Positions 1 through 11,734 of a stretch of DNA of 64,000 nucleotides are shown here, in pieces. The notes under the pieces were generated by a model. The model was given only the letters and a program-made list of their open reading frames with translations. It was not told the origin of the DNA and made no database searches. The stretch covers positions 1-64,000 of the forward strand of contig PHCQ01000014.1 in assembly GCA_002840835.1 (NCBI GenBank). Reading direction: 5' to 3'. Within the stretch, counting starts at the first letter, position 1. Each line of letters opens with the position of its first letter. Made by a program: the position numbers and the translations under genes. This DNA comes from Betaproteobacteria bacterium HGW-Betaproteobacteria-16 (lineage in GTDB: Bacteria; Pseudomonadota; Gammaproteobacteria; Burkholderiales; Burkholderiaceae_C).

Positions 1-1261
<1,261 letters not shown>

Positions 1262-1389
1262 TCACGCTTGTGATGTAGGGAAGTCCGACACGGGGGCTCG
1301 TGCGACCAGACCGGCGCGTCGTGGTGGGTCGTCTAGATGTCCTTGCAGACAGCAGGCGACGCACAGTGCGTCAACAGCTTGCGGACGTG

Positions 1390-2598
1390 TCAGGAAAAGA
1401 GTCGACGCGCCTGTGGGGAACCCGCTGAAAGATCGCGACTGTCCAGCGCATCGTAGAGGCTCTCCAGGTCGGCACCGATGCTGTCCATGGTTTCGACCGA
1501 AAGCAGCTGGCCGGCGTCATCGGTGATCACACCGTCCATGGCCTGGGCCAACGCGATGGCCGCCTGGCGCATGCGCTGGAACGGCTGTTCGCTGCGCGGC
1601 ACGTGGGTCACTTCCAGCGCCAGCGCTACTTCACGCAGCGCGGTCTGTTCCGGGTCCTCGGCCATGGCCGCCTGCGAGTCGAACGTCAGGCTCAGAATGG
1701 GCGCCTTGCCGCCCTGACTGCCCGGCAGCACCATGCGACCAGGCAGCACTCCCGCCACGAATCCAAGCTGGGCCGCGTTTTGCGTCAGGTAACCAGGGCT
1801 CCAGGCGGCCCGGCGGGCGCGCAGGGTGAATCCGAGCTGCGCATCGTGCCCGCTGGCGAAGGCGTCGAGTTCGCGTGCGCGGGCCACCTCGGCAAGCATG
1901 TCGGGAAAGTCCGGCGTGGCACCCACAGCGTCCGCATAGGCTTGGGCCTTCACCACGAACTCGGAGAACTCGATGTCGTTGAGTGGGCCGGCCCGGTTGG
2001 CCAGTTGCACACCGGCCTGCAAGACGCGGTAGCGCTGCCCCGGCCGCGGCGTCTCCCATTCGCCGGTCTCTTCGCACTGGGCTTCCACTGCGAAGGGTTT
2101 GCTTCCCACGCGGCGGGTGCCTGGCATCGCAGCCAGCAGCGCATCACCGGAAACCTGGCTTTCCAGCAGCAGCGGCGTGATGACATCGATCAATGCGTCA
2201 AGTCCGGGCCGCTTTTCCGGTGCGGTGATCACGTGGCTGAGCGTCACAGGCACGGCTGGCGGAACCGCTGATACAGGTGCGACAGCTGGGACGGGCGCCA
2301 CAGGCGTCAGTTGTATATCGGGCGCGGCGTCAGACAGCCCGTCGACTGCACCCCCTTCATCCACCATGGGCGCATCGTCCAGCACAGGTTCGATCCGTTG
2401 GGCCAGCCTGTCCTCGGGCAAATCGGTATCGTCAAACGCGCGCGCACCTTGTTGGCCCGTCTCGGCGCCCGGCGCATCCTGCGGCCACTCGCGAGCCGTG
2501 CGAGGCGCGCTCTTGCTGGTCATCCAGGCGTTGTAGGCCACCACCCCCGCCAGCACGAGGCCGCCAATGATGGCCAGACTGATTTGAAGTGAACTCAT
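1390..2598 (-). CDS. zipA: Cell division protein ZipA-like
   Basis: N-terminal TM anchor (MSSLQISLAIIGGLVLAGVVAYNAW), variable linker, ZipA C-terminal-like domain; lies between smc and ligA as in Burkholderiales. Confidence 0.8.
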   Translation of the reverse strand: MSSLQISLAIIGGLVLAGVVAYNAWMTSKSAPRTAREWPQDAPGAETGQQGARAFDDTDLPEDRLAQRIEPVLDDAPMVDEGGAVDGLSDAAPDIQLTPVAPVPAVAPVSAVPPAVPVTLSHVITAPEKRPGLDALIDVITPLLLESQVSGDALLAAMPGTRRVGSKPFAVEAQCEETGEWETPRPGQRYRVLQAGVQLANRAGPLNDIEFSEFVVKAQAYADAVGATPDFPDMLAEVARARELDAFASGHDAQLGFTLRARRAAWSPGYLTQNAAQLGFVAGVLPGRMVLPGSQGGKAPILSLTFDSQAAMAEDPEQTALREVALALEVTHVPRSEQPFQRMRQAAIALAQAMDGVITDDAGQLLSVETMDSIGADLESLYDALDSRDLSAGSPQARRLFS

Positions 2599-2616
2599 GG
2601 TGTTCTCGACCCGTGC

Positions 2617-5600
2617 TCAGGTGGATTCCAGCATGCCGGCGGCGGACTCCATGTCCACCGCCACGATGCGCGAAACGCCCTGCTCCTGCATGGTCACACC
2701 AATCAGCTGCTCGGCCATCTCCATGGCGATCTTGTTGTGGCTGATGAACAGGAACTGCGTCTCCTTCGACATCGCGGTCACCAGTTTCGCATAGCGTTCG
2801 GTGTTGGCGTCGTCCAGCGGCGCGTCCACCTCGTCGAGCAGACAGAACGGGGCGGGGTTGAGCTGGAAGATGGCGAAGACCAGGGCGATGGCGGTCAGCG
2901 CCTTTTCACCACCCGACAGCAGGTGAATGGTCTGGTTCTTTTTGCCCGGGGGCTGTGCCATCACCTGCACGCCAGCGTCCAGAATCTCCTCGCCCGTCAT
3001 CACCAGTCTGGCGTTGCCGCCGCCGAACAGCTCGGGGAACATCCTGCCAAAGTGGGTGTTGACCGTGGCGAACGTGCTGCCCAGCAAATCGCGGGTTTCG
3101 TTGTCGATCTTCTTGATGGCGTCTTCCAGTGTGGTCATGGCCTCGTTGAGGTCGGCACACTGCGCGTCCAGGAACACCTTGCGCTCGCTCGCCGCCGTGA
3201 GTTCATCCAGCGCCGCCAGGTTCACCGCACCCAGCGCCTGAATTTCGCGGTGGATGCGGTCGATCTCGCCCTGCATGCCGGCCAGGCGCACATTGCCTTC
3301 CTGCACGCTCTGCGCCACGGCGGCCAGGTCGGCCTGGGCTTCTTCCAGCAACTGGCTGTACTGCTCCACACCCAGCCGGGCGGCCTGCTCCTTGAGCTGG
3401 AAATCGGTGATGCGGGAGCGCAGGGGCTCCAGTTCCCGCTCAAGCTGAAGGCGGCGTTCGTCACTGGCTCGCAGCTTCAAGGTAAGGTCGTCGTACTGGC
3501 TGCGCAGCGCACCCAGTTCCTGCTCACGCTCGAGCTTCATGGCCAGCGCGTTTTGCAGCCCGGCCTGCGCGGCGGCGTCGTTGAGGCGACCGAGCTCTTC
3601 GGCAGCGCGTTGCTCTTCATCGGCAAGCGATTTTTCCTGCGAGGCAGCCGTTTCCAGCGAGCGCTGCAGCTCGGCTTGGCGAGCCTGCAGGCTGCGCAGC
3701 GCAAAGGTGGCCTCTTGCGCGGTGCGCTCCAGGGACCGCTGCTGTTCGCGCGCCTGATTCAGGGCGCGTTCGGCTGCAATCACGGTGTCGTCCAGCTGGG
3801 CGTGACGCTCCTGGCTGTCCGCCAGCTGCATGTCGAGTTCTTCGAAACGCGCTTCAGCGGTCACGCGCCGCTCCTGCAACTCGTCGAGCTGGGCGTCCAC
3901 CTCGGCCAGGTCGGCATTGATCTGCTCGCTGCGTGCGCGGGTCTGTTCGGCCAGCTGTGTCAGGCGCAGGGCCTCCACCTGCAATTCGTGCGCCCGGCTG
4001 CGCGCTTCGGCGGCGTCACGCCGGGCGCTCACCAGCCGCTGGGAGGCATCGGTGTAGGCGGCCTCGGCGCGCACCAGGCTGGAGCGTGCCTGCTCGTTGA
4101 TCAGCACCTGGGCCTTGAGCTGCTTCTCGATGTTTTCGATTTCCTGGGCCCGCGCCAGCAGGCCGGCCTGTTCACTGTCAGGGGCGTAAAAGCTGACGCT
4201 GTGCGCCGTGACCGCATGACCGCTGGCGACAAAAATCACCTCGCCAGGCCGCAGCTGTTCGCGCTGCGCCATCGCCTCTTCCAGGCTGGGCGCGGTCAGG
4301 CAACCATGCAACCACTCGCCCAGCAAGGCCTGTTGGCCCGCATCGTTCAGACGCAGCCAGGCGGCCAGCGGCTTGAGCCCCGTGGTGGACCCCGGCGCAG
4401 CACCACCTGCAGGTGGGCTGTAGAAGGCCAGCTTGGCCGGCGGTGCGTCGGCGCCGAAGGCGCGCACCATGTCCAGGCGCGAGACTTCAAGTGCCCCCAG
4501 GCGTTCGCGCAGTGCGGCCTCCAGGGCGTTTTCCCAACCGGTCTCGATGTGAATGCGGCTCCACAGGCCTTGCAGGCTGTCGAGCCCGTGCTTGGCCAGC
4601 CAGGGCTTCAGTTTGCCGTCGGTCTTGACCTTCTCCTGCAGCGCCTTGAGCGCCTCCATGCGGGCCGAAAGATCGGCCTGTCTGGCGGATTCCTGATTCA
4701 CCGATTGCTGCGCCGACCGCCGCGCTTCGTCCAACTGGGGCACGCTGTCCTGCAGCTCGTGCAGCACGGCGTCGTTCAATTCGGCCGCTTCCTGTGCGCT
4801 TGCAAACTGGCTTTGCGCGTCCAGCAACCGCGCCTCGTCAGGTGCAGCAAGCGCGTTTCGGTCGGCGATCAGCTTTTCACGTCGCTGGTTGAGCGAACGG
4901 CTCTGCTCTTCGATGTTGCGCTGCTCGGCGGCCAGCACCTGGATCTGTTGCTGCACCTGCGAGACGCTGGCGCGCTGCTCGTTGGCACGGGCCTGGGCCT
5001 GGCGCAGGCTGTCTTCCAGCGCGGGCAAGGCACCTGATTGCTCTTCGCCCTGCGCCGCCAGAACGACCGACTGGTCCTCCGCAGCCACCATGGTTTCGGC
5101 CAGCTGCTCCAGCTCTGTGGCCGCATCTTCGCTGCGTGTGGACCACGAAGCGATCTGCTCTTTCAACTGCACGAGGCGCTGTTCGACCCGAGTGCGCCCT
5201 TCCACCACGAAGCGGATCTCGGCTTCGAGCTTGCCCACCTCGGCACTGGCTTCATACAGCCTGCCTTGCGCCTGGTTGACCTGGTCGCCGGCTGCGTAGT
5301 GCGCCTGGCGGATGGTTTCCAGCTCGGACTCGATGCGTCGCAGATCGGCGGTGCGCGATTCCAGGTCGTTGACCGCCTGAGCCGCATCGTTCTTCACCTT
5401 GACCTGATCGGCCTCGGCCTCGCTGCGCTTCAGGAACCACAGTTGGTGCTGCTTGAGCGTGACGCTGGCTTGCAGCTGGTTGTACTTGGCCGCGACCTCG
5501 GCCTGCTTTTCCAGCTTGTCCAGGTTGGCATTGAGCTCGCGCAGAATGTCTTCGACCCGGGTGAGGTTCTCGCGCGTGTCGGTCAGCCGGTGCGCGGTCT

Positions 5601-6135
5601 CACGACGGCGCTCCTTGTATTTGGAGACACCAGCAGCTTCTTCCAGAAACAGCCGCAGTTCTTCGGGCTTGCTCTCGATGATGCGGCTGATGGTGCCCTG
5701 GCCGATGATGGCGTAGGCGCGCGGTCCCAGGCCGGTGCCCAGGAACACGTCCTGCACGTCGCGGCGGCGCACCGGCTGGTTGTTGATGTAGTAGCTGCTG
5801 GTGCCGTCACGCGTGAGCACGCGCTTGACGGCAATTTCGCCAAATTGACCCCATTGGCCGCCGGCGCGATGGTCGCTGTTGTCGAACACCAGTTCCACGC
5901 TGGAACGGCTGGCCGGCTTGCGCGTGTTGGTGCCGTTGAAGATCACGTCCTGCATCGACTCGCCGCGCAGTTCGCTGGCCTTGGACTCGCCCAGCACCCA
6001 GCGCACCGCGTCCATGATGTTGGACTTGCCACAACCATTGGGTCCCACCACGCCCACCAGTTGGCCCGGCAGCATGAAGTTGGTGGGTTCGGCGAAAGAC
6101 TTGAAGCCTGAGAGCTTGATGGAGTTGAGACGCAC
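2617..6135 (-). CDS. smc: Chromosome segregation protein SMC
   Basis: Walker A GPNGCGKSNIMDAVRWVLGE, coiled coils, hinge, signature LLSGGEKALTAIALVFA, Walker B CLLDEVDAPLDDANTERY. GTG start at 6135 (VRLNSIKLSGFKSF) preferred over the track ATG at 6228. Confidence 0.95.
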   Translation of the reverse strand: MRLNSIKLSGFKSFAEPTNFMLPGQLVGVVGPNGCGKSNIMDAVRWVLGESKASELRGESMQDVIFNGTNTRKPASRSSVELVFDNSDHRAGGQWGQFGEIAVKRVLTRDGTSSYYINNQPVRRRDVQDVFLGTGLGPRAYAIIGQGTISRIIESKPEELRLFLEEAAGVSKYKERRRETAHRLTDTRENLTRVEDILRELNANLDKLEKQAEVAAKYNQLQASVTLKQHQLWFLKRSEAEADQVKVKNDAAQAVNDLESRTADLRRIESELETIRQAHYAAGDQVNQAQGRLYEASAEVGKLEAEIRFVVEGRTRVEQRLVQLKEQIASWSTRSEDAATELEQLAETMVAAEDQSVVLAAQGEEQSGALPALEDSLRQAQARANEQRASVSQVQQQIQVLAAEQRNIEEQSRSLNQRREKLIADRNALAAPDEARLLDAQSQFASAQEAAELNDAVLHELQDSVPQLDEARRSAQQSVNQESARQADLSARMEALKALQEKVKTDGKLKPWLAKHGLDSLQGLWSRIHIETGWENALEAALRERLGALEVSRLDMVRAFGADAPPAKLAFYSPPAGGAAPGSTTGLKPLAAWLRLNDAGQQALLGEWLHGCLTAPSLEEAMAQREQLRPGEVIFVASGHAVTAHSVSFYAPDSEQAGLLARAQEIENIEKQLKAQVLINEQARSSLVRAEAAYTDASQRLVSARRDAAEARSRAHELQVEALRLTQLAEQTRARSEQINADLAEVDAQLDELQERRVTAEARFEELDMQLADSQERHAQLDDTVIAAERALNQAREQQRSLERTAQEATFALRSLQARQAELQRSLETAASQEKSLADEEQRAAEELGRLNDAAAQAGLQNALAMKLEREQELGALRSQYDDLTLKLRASDERRLQLERELEPLRSRITDFQLKEQAARLGVEQYSQLLEEAQADLAAVAQSVQEGNVRLAGMQGEIDRIHREIQALGAVNLAALDELTAASERKVFLDAQCADLNEAMTTLEDAIKKIDNETRDLLGSTFATVNTHFGRMFPELFGGGNARLVMTGEEILDAGVQVMAQPPGKKNQTIHLLSGGEKALTAIALVFAIFQLNPAPFCLLDEVDAPLDDANTERYAKLVTAMSKETQFLFISHNKIAMEMAEQLIGVTMQEQGVSRIVAVDMESAAGMLEST

Positions 6136-6287
6136 GACGCTGCTTGGATTCGATAAGAAGGGAAGCACCCGCCGGAGCTGGCACAGCGGGGAAATGATAC
6201 CCCGCGACAGCAGGCTGAAAGTACACACTTCGATACCCCGGCATGAGGATTGCCGCGAGCCGGGCCCACCCCACGGATAATTGCGGG

Positions 6288-7511
6288 ATGAATCCGCTTC
6301 TCTCCCGCCTTCAGCCCTACCCTTTTGAGCGTCTGCGCAAGCTTTTTGAGGGTGTCACGCCCAACCCTGCGTTCGAACCCATCAGCCTGGGCATCGGTGA
6401 GCCCAAGCACGCGGCACCTGAATTCCTCAAAAAATCGCTGTCCGCTGCGCTGGACACCGGCCTGAGCAACTACCCCGCCACCGCTGGGCAGCCTGCCCTG
6501 AAACAGGCCTGTGCCGACTGGCTGAGGCGGCGCTACGGCGTGAGCGTGGACCCGTCGACACAGGTGCTACCGGTGAATGGCTCCCGGGAAGCCCTGTTTG
6601 CCTTTGCTCAGACCGTGCTGGACCCCACACAACCCGGCGCCACGGTCGTGTTTCCCAATCCGTTCTATCAAATCTACGAAGGTGCCGCGCTGCTGGGCGG
6701 TGCGCAGCCCCACTATGTGGCGAGCGACCCCGAGCGCAATTTCGCAGCCGACTGGGCCAGCGTTCCAGAAGCTGTCTGGGCGCGAACGCAGTTGGTTTAC
6801 GTGTGCTCACCGGGCAATCCGGCGGGTGCCGTGATGCCCCTGGACGAATGGCGCACGCTGTTTGAACTCAGCGACCGCCACGGGTTCGTGATCGCGTCCG
6901 ACGAGTGTTACAGCGAAATCTACTTTCGCGACGAGCCCCCGCTGGGTGGCCTTGAAGCAGCCAAGCTGCTTGGACGCACCGGCTTCGATCGCCTCATGTG
7001 TTTCACCAGCCTGTCCAAACGCAGCAACGTGCCCGGCCTGCGCAGCGGCTTTGTCGCAGGTGACGCGGCGCTCATCAAGCCGTTCCTGCTGTACCGCACC
7101 TACCACGGCGGTGCCATGTGCCCGGCCGTGCAGACCGCCAGCGCCGCTGCATGGGCTGACGAGATACATGTGGAAGACAACCGCCGCCAGTACCGGGAAA
7201 AATTCGCCCAGGTCACACCCGTGCTGGCGGAAGTGCTGGACGTTGCGCTACCGGACGCCTCCTTCTATCTCTGGGCCGGCGTCCCCTCATCGTTTGAACA
7301 CCGCCTGCCCGGATTGAGTGCGGATGAGGCCTTTTCCCAATCCCTGCTGGCTCAATACAATGTCACCGTTCTGCCCGGCAGCTACCTTGCCCGTGAATTT
7401 GGTGGCGTCAACCCGGGCAAAGGGCGCGTTCGCTTGGCCCTGGTGGCCGAATCCGCGGAATGTCTCGAAGCCGCCCGCCGCATCGCCGAATTCGTCACCC
7501 GCAACGCCTGA
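6288..7511 (+). CDS. dapC: Succinyldiaminopimelate transaminase
   Basis: PLP aminotransferase fold ([15 protein letters not shown]), followed by dapD and dapE; start [16 protein letters not shown]. Confidence 0.9.
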   Translation: MNPLLSRLQPYPFERLRKLFEGVTPNPAFEPISLGIGEPKHAAPEFLKKSLSAALDTGLSNYPATAGQPALKQACADWLRRRYGVSVDPSTQVLPVNGSREALFAFAQTVLDPTQPGATVVFPNPFYQIYEGAALLGGAQPHYVASDPERNFAADWASVPEAVWARTQLVYVCSPGNPAGAVMPLDEWRTLFELSDRHGFVIASDECYSEIYFRDEPPLGGLEAAKLLGRTGFDRLMCFTSLSKRSNVPGLRSGFVAGDAALIKPFLLYRTYHGGAMCPAVQTASAAAWADEIHVEDNRRQYREKFAQVTPVLAEVLDVALPDASFYLWAGVPSSFEHRLPGLSADEAFSQSLLAQYNVTVLPGSYLAREFGGVNPGKGRVRLALVAESAECLEAARRIAEFVTRNA

Positions 7512-7552
7512 GACCCGCAGGTCGACTTTTTTTCACCCTCTGCAAAAGCCTT

Positions 7553-8377
7553 ATGACTCAACAACTGCAATCACTGATCGACAACGCCTGGGACAACCGA
7601 GCCGAACTCTCCCCAGCCACGGCACCCAAGGAAGTCATGGACGCCGTGGAACACGTCATTGCCGAACTCAACTCGGGAAAGCTGCGCGTGGCCACCCGGG
7701 AAGCGGTGGGCCAGTGGACGGTGCACCAATGGGTCAAGAAGGCGGTGCTGCTGTCCTTCCGCCTGAAGGACAACGAAATCATGCGCAGTGGCGACCTGGC
7801 CTTCTACGACAAGGTGTCCACCAAGTTCGCCCACCTGTCTGACGCTGAAATGAAGGCCACTGGCGTGCGGGTGGTGCCGCCTGCGGTCGCACGCCGCGGC
7901 AGTTTCATCGGCAAAGGCGCCATCCTGATGCCCAGCTACGTGAACATTGGCGCTTATGTGGATGAAGGCTCCATGGTCGACACATGGGCCACGGTGGGTT
8001 CGTGCGCCCAGGTGGGCAAGAACGTGCACCTGTCTGGCGGCGTCGGTCTGGGTGGTGTGCTGGAACCCTTGCAGGCCAACCCAACCATCATTGAAGACAA
8101 CTGTTTCATCGGCGCACGCTCCGAGGTGGTCGAAGGCGTGATCGTGGAAGAAAACTCGGTGATCTCCATGGGCGTGTATATCGGGCAGAGCACACCGATC
8201 TACGACCGGGCCACCGGCGAAATCAGCTACGGCCGCATTCCGGCGGGCTCGGTCGTCATCAGCGGCAGCCTGCCCAAGGACGGCGGAAAGTACAGCCTGT
8301 ATGCTGCGATCATCGTCAAACGCGTCGACGCCCAGACCCGCGCCAAGACCAGCCTGAACGATCTCCTGCGACCCTAA
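7553..8377 (+). CDS. dapD: 2,3,4,5-tetrahydropyridine-2,6-dicarboxylate N-succinyltransferase
   Basis: Left-handed beta-helix repeats ([77 protein letters not shown]). Confidence 0.96.
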   Translation: MTQQLQSLIDNAWDNRAELSPATAPKEVMDAVEHVIAELNSGKLRVATREAVGQWTVHQWVKKAVLLSFRLKDNEIMRSGDLAFYDKVSTKFAHLSDAEMKATGVRVVPPAVARRGSFIGKGAILMPSYVNIGAYVDEGSMVDTWATVGSCAQVGKNVHLSGGVGLGGVLEPLQANPTIIEDNCFIGARSEVVEGVIVEENSVISMGVYIGQSTPIYDRATGEISYGRIPAGSVVISGSLPKDGGKYSLYAAIIVKRVDAQTRAKTSLNDLLRP

Positions 8378-8413
8378 AGACAGACCGTTTTCCAGTTTCC
8401 TGAAAGGCAACAC

Positions 8414-9574
8414 ATGAGCAGCGGAACGATGGAGCGCATCCTGCGCCTGATGGCTGAAAAGAAGGCGTCCGACGTCTATCTGTCGGCGCACGCACCGGCG
8501 ATGATCAAGATCAACGGGCAGACCATCCCCATCAACAGCCAGGTGCTGCCGCCGGAAGCGCCCCGCAATCTGCTGGCAGAAATCGTCCCGCCCACCCGCA
8601 TTGAAGAGCTGCAGGAAACCGGCGAACTCAACATGGCCGTGCCGCTGGACGGCGTGGGCAACTTCCGGGTCAGCGCCTTCCGCCAGCGCAACAACTACGC
8701 CGTGGTGATGCGTTTCGTGCCCAGCGAAATCCCTTCGCTTGATTCGCTCAACGTCGCGCCGGTGCTCGCCGAACTTGTCATGGAAAAGCGGGGTCTGGTG
8801 CTGATGGTGGGCGCCACGGGTGCGGGCAAAAGCACGACCCTGGCCGCCATGATCGATCACCGCAACGAGCGATCGACCGGGCACATCCTCACCGTCGAGG
8901 ACCCGATCGAATACATGTACCGGAACAAGAAGTCGGTGGTGAATCAGCGCGAGGTCGGTTCCGACACCGCGTCCTTGCAGGTCGCGCTCAAGAACGCCCT
9001 GCGGCAAGCCCCCGATGTGATCCTGATCGGCGAAATCCGCGACCGGGAAACCATGTCGGCCGCGATTGCCTACGCCCAGTCTGGTCACCTGTGCCTGGCC
9101 ACCATGCACGCCAACAACAGCTACCAGGCCCTCAACCGCATCTTGAGCTTCTACCCTGTCGAGGTGCGCCCCACCATGCTGGGTGATCTCGCTGCTGCCT
9201 TGCGTTCGGTGATTTCCCAGCGCCTGTTGCGCACCCACACCGGCGGTCGCGTGCCGGCCATGGAAGTCATGCTCAACACCGCATTGATTGCCGATCTGAT
9301 CCAGAAGGCTGATTTTTCAGGTGTGCGTGAAGCGATGGAAAAGTCCCTGGCCGAAGGCTCACAAAGCTTCGAACAGGACATCGCCCGTCTGGTGAACGAT
9401 GGCGTGATCGCGCGCAACGAAGGCCTCGCCCACGCCGACTCGCCCAACAACCTCATGTGGCGCCTGCAAAACGACTTCAACGCCAGCAAGTCCAATCTGT
9501 CCGCCACGCCCACCGAAGAAGAGCACAGCGACAGCGCGACCTTTACCGAGTTCACGCTCGACGTCAAATTCTGA
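8414..9574 (+). CDS. PilT/PilU-family twitching ATPase
   Basis: Walker [20 protein letters not shown], Asp box [22 protein letters not shown], Walker [36 protein letters not shown]. Confidence 0.9.
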   Translation: MSSGTMERILRLMAEKKASDVYLSAHAPAMIKINGQTIPINSQVLPPEAPRNLLAEIVPPTRIEELQETGELNMAVPLDGVGNFRVSAFRQRNNYAVVMRFVPSEIPSLDSLNVAPVLAELVMEKRGLVLMVGATGAGKSTTLAAMIDHRNERSTGHILTVEDPIEYMYRNKKSVVNQREVGSDTASLQVALKNALRQAPDVILIGEIRDRETMSAAIAYAQSGHLCLATMHANNSYQALNRILSFYPVEVRPTMLGDLAAALRSVISQRLLRTHTGGRVPAMEVMLNTALIADLIQKADFSGVREAMEKSLAEGSQSFEQDIARLVNDGVIARNEGLAHADSPNNLMWRLQNDFNASKSNLSATPTEEEHSDSATFTEFTLDVKF

Positions 9575-10746
9575 TGACCGCCACCCTGCGACTGACCGAA
9601 CAACTCATCTCACGACCTTCCGTCACACCGCAGGACGAGGGCTGTCAGGCCGTGATCGCAGAGCGCCTGTCCGCGCTGGGCTTCACCTGCGAAACCATCG
9701 AGAGCGGCCCACCCGAGTTCCGGGTGACCAACCTCTGGGCGCGCCTGGGTCAGGGCAAGAACCCCACCCTCGTATTCGCTGGACACACCGACGTGGTGCC
9801 CACAGGCCCGCAAGACCAGTGGAGCAGCCCGCCATTCACCCCATCGCACCGCGACGGCAAGCTCTACGGCAGAGGCGCCAGCGACATGAAGACCTCGCTG
9901 GCGGCCATGGTGGTCGCCTGCGAGGAGTTCCTTGCAGAGAACGCCAGTCCTTCCATCGACATCGCCTTCCTCCTGACCAGTGACGAAGAGGGCCCTGCGC
10001 TGGATGGCACGGTGATCGTTTGCCGCGAACTGCAGAAGCGACGTGAACGCCTGGACTGGTGCATCGTGGGTGAACCCACGTCGGTGGAACGCACGGGCGA
10101 CATGATCAAGAACGGGCGCCGCGGCACCATGAGCGGCAAGCTCACCATCAAGGGTGTGCAGGGACACATCGCCTACCCCCATCTCGCGCGCAACCCCATT
10201 CACATGGTGGCACCGGCGCTTGCTGAGCTCACCGCCACCGAATGGGACCGGGGCAATGCCTACTTTCCGCCCACCAGCTGGCAAGTGAGCAACATCCATG
10301 GTGGCACCGGCGCCAGCAACGTGATTCCCGGCACCGTGGTGATCGATTTCAATTTCCGCTTCTGCACCGAGTCCACGCCAGAAGACTTGCAACAACGCAC
10401 GGCCGCCTTGCTTCACCGGCATGGCCTCAAGGCCGAGGTCGACTACGACCTGCAATGGACGGTGGGCGGCCTGCCCTTTCTGACGCCGCCGGGCGATCTG
10501 GTGGACGCGGTGCGCCTGGCCATCGAACTCGAGACCGGCTTCAGCACCCAGCTTTCCACCACAGGCGGTACCAGCGATGGACGCTTCATCGCGCAGGTCT
10601 GCCCTCAGGTGATCGAAGTTGGCCCGCCGAATGCCACCATCCACAAGATCGACGAACACGTGGCGCTGGCCGACATCGAGCCCTTGAAGAACATCTACCG
10701 ACGCACGCTGGAGAATCTGGCTGCCGGTACCGATGACAGGCGCTGA
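9574..10746 (+). CDS. dapE: Succinyl-diaminopimelate desuccinylase
   Basis: M20 metallopeptidase family: [41 protein letters not shown]; start overlaps the preceding stop (TGATG). Confidence 0.95.
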   Translation: MTATLRLTEQLISRPSVTPQDEGCQAVIAERLSALGFTCETIESGPPEFRVTNLWARLGQGKNPTLVFAGHTDVVPTGPQDQWSSPPFTPSHRDGKLYGRGASDMKTSLAAMVVACEEFLAENASPSIDIAFLLTSDEEGPALDGTVIVCRELQKRRERLDWCIVGEPTSVERTGDMIKNGRRGTMSGKLTIKGVQGHIAYPHLARNPIHMVAPALAELTATEWDRGNAYFPPTSWQVSNIHGGTGASNVIPGTVVIDFNFRFCTESTPEDLQQRTAALLHRHGLKAEVDYDLQWTVGGLPFLTPPGDLVDAVRLAIELETGFSTQLSTTGGTSDGRFIAQVCPQVIEVGPPNATIHKIDEHVALADIEPLKNIYRRTLENLAAGTDDRR

Positions 10747-10752
10747 ACGCTC

Positions 10753-11619
10753 ATGATCCTGAAAGACCTCATTTCGTGGGCGCATACGCAGCTTGACGAG
10801 GCCAGCTTGTCCTACGGTCACGGCACCGACAACGCGCGCGACGAAGCCGTGTGGCTGGTGCTCTGGCAACTGGGGCTTCCTCTCGACACGGATCTCGATG
10901 AGCATGCCCACCTGACAGTGGGCCCCGAATCGGCACTGGCCGCAGAGGCGCTGATCAGAAAGCGTGTCGAAACCCGAAAACCGGCGGCTTACCTCACCCG
11001 TGAAGCCTGGCTGCAGGGCGTGCCGTTCTATGTGGATGAGCGGGCCATTGTTCCTCGCAGCTTCATCGCCGAACTGATCGCCGACGGCGGCATCGACCCG
11101 TTCCTGGGAGCGCACACCCAATCAGTGCTTGATCTGTGCACGGGCAATGGCAGCCTGGCCGTTCTGGCGGCCATGGCCTGGCCTGAAGTGCTTGTGACCG
11201 CTGCCGATCTCTCGCCCGAAGCCTTGGAGGTCGCACGCATCAACGTCGAAAAGCACCACATGGAGGACCGCATTCAGCTGGTGCTTTCCAACGGTCTTTC
11301 CGAATGCCCCGGGCCGTACGACCTCATCCTGTGCAACCCACCCTACGTCAACACACAGAGCATGAAGTCGCTGCCGGCCGAGTTCCGAGCTGAACCCGAG
11401 CTCGCGCTGGCTGGTGGCGAAGACGGCATGGATTTCGTTCGGCAGCTGCTGGCGGACGCGCCGGCTCGCATGAGCCCCAAAGGTGTGCTCGTGCTGGAGA
11501 TCGGCCATGAGCGTGTTCATTTTGAGGCCGCCTTTCCTGGGCTGGAAGCCATCTGGCTCAGCACCAGCGCAGGCGACGACCAGGTGCTGCTGCTCACCCG
11601 GGACGACCTGCTGCCATGA
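10753..11619 (+). CDS. prmB: Protein-(glutamine-N5) methyltransferase, PrmB-type
   Basis: SAM motif VLDLCTGNGSLAVLAAMAWPEV and NPPYVNTQSM motif of HemK/PrmB family. Confidence 0.85.
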   Translation: MILKDLISWAHTQLDEASLSYGHGTDNARDEAVWLVLWQLGLPLDTDLDEHAHLTVGPESALAAEALIRKRVETRKPAAYLTREAWLQGVPFYVDERAIVPRSFIAELIADGGIDPFLGAHTQSVLDLCTGNGSLAVLAAMAWPEVLVTAADLSPEALEVARINVEKHHMEDRIQLVLSNGLSECPGPYDLILCNPPYVNTQSMKSLPAEFRAEPELALAGGEDGMDFVRQLLADAPARMSPKGVLVLEIGHERVHFEAAFPGLEAIWLSTSAGDDQVLLLTRDDLLP

Positions 11620-11734
11620 CCTTGTGGCTTCAGTGCAGCACCGTGCAATGATTCCGGGCCAACACGCCATTTCTTGACCGGCACCGCCCTGCGCCGCGAG
11701 GACGCGGCCAACTCCCTATTGCTTTCCCTTTGTC

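Noticed and set aside
2737-5037. 766-aa + strand ORF antisense to smc
   Set aside because: Shadow ORF from GC-rich codon usage; composition (L/Q/H/R-rich) not protein-like and smc on the opposite strand is unambiguous.
7571-9238. 555-aa - strand ORF antisense to dapD and the PilT/U-like gene
   Set aside because: His/Arg-rich shadow of two well-supported genes.
9610-11121. 503-aa - strand ORF antisense to dapE/prmB
   Set aside because: Shadow ORF over two well-supported coding regions.
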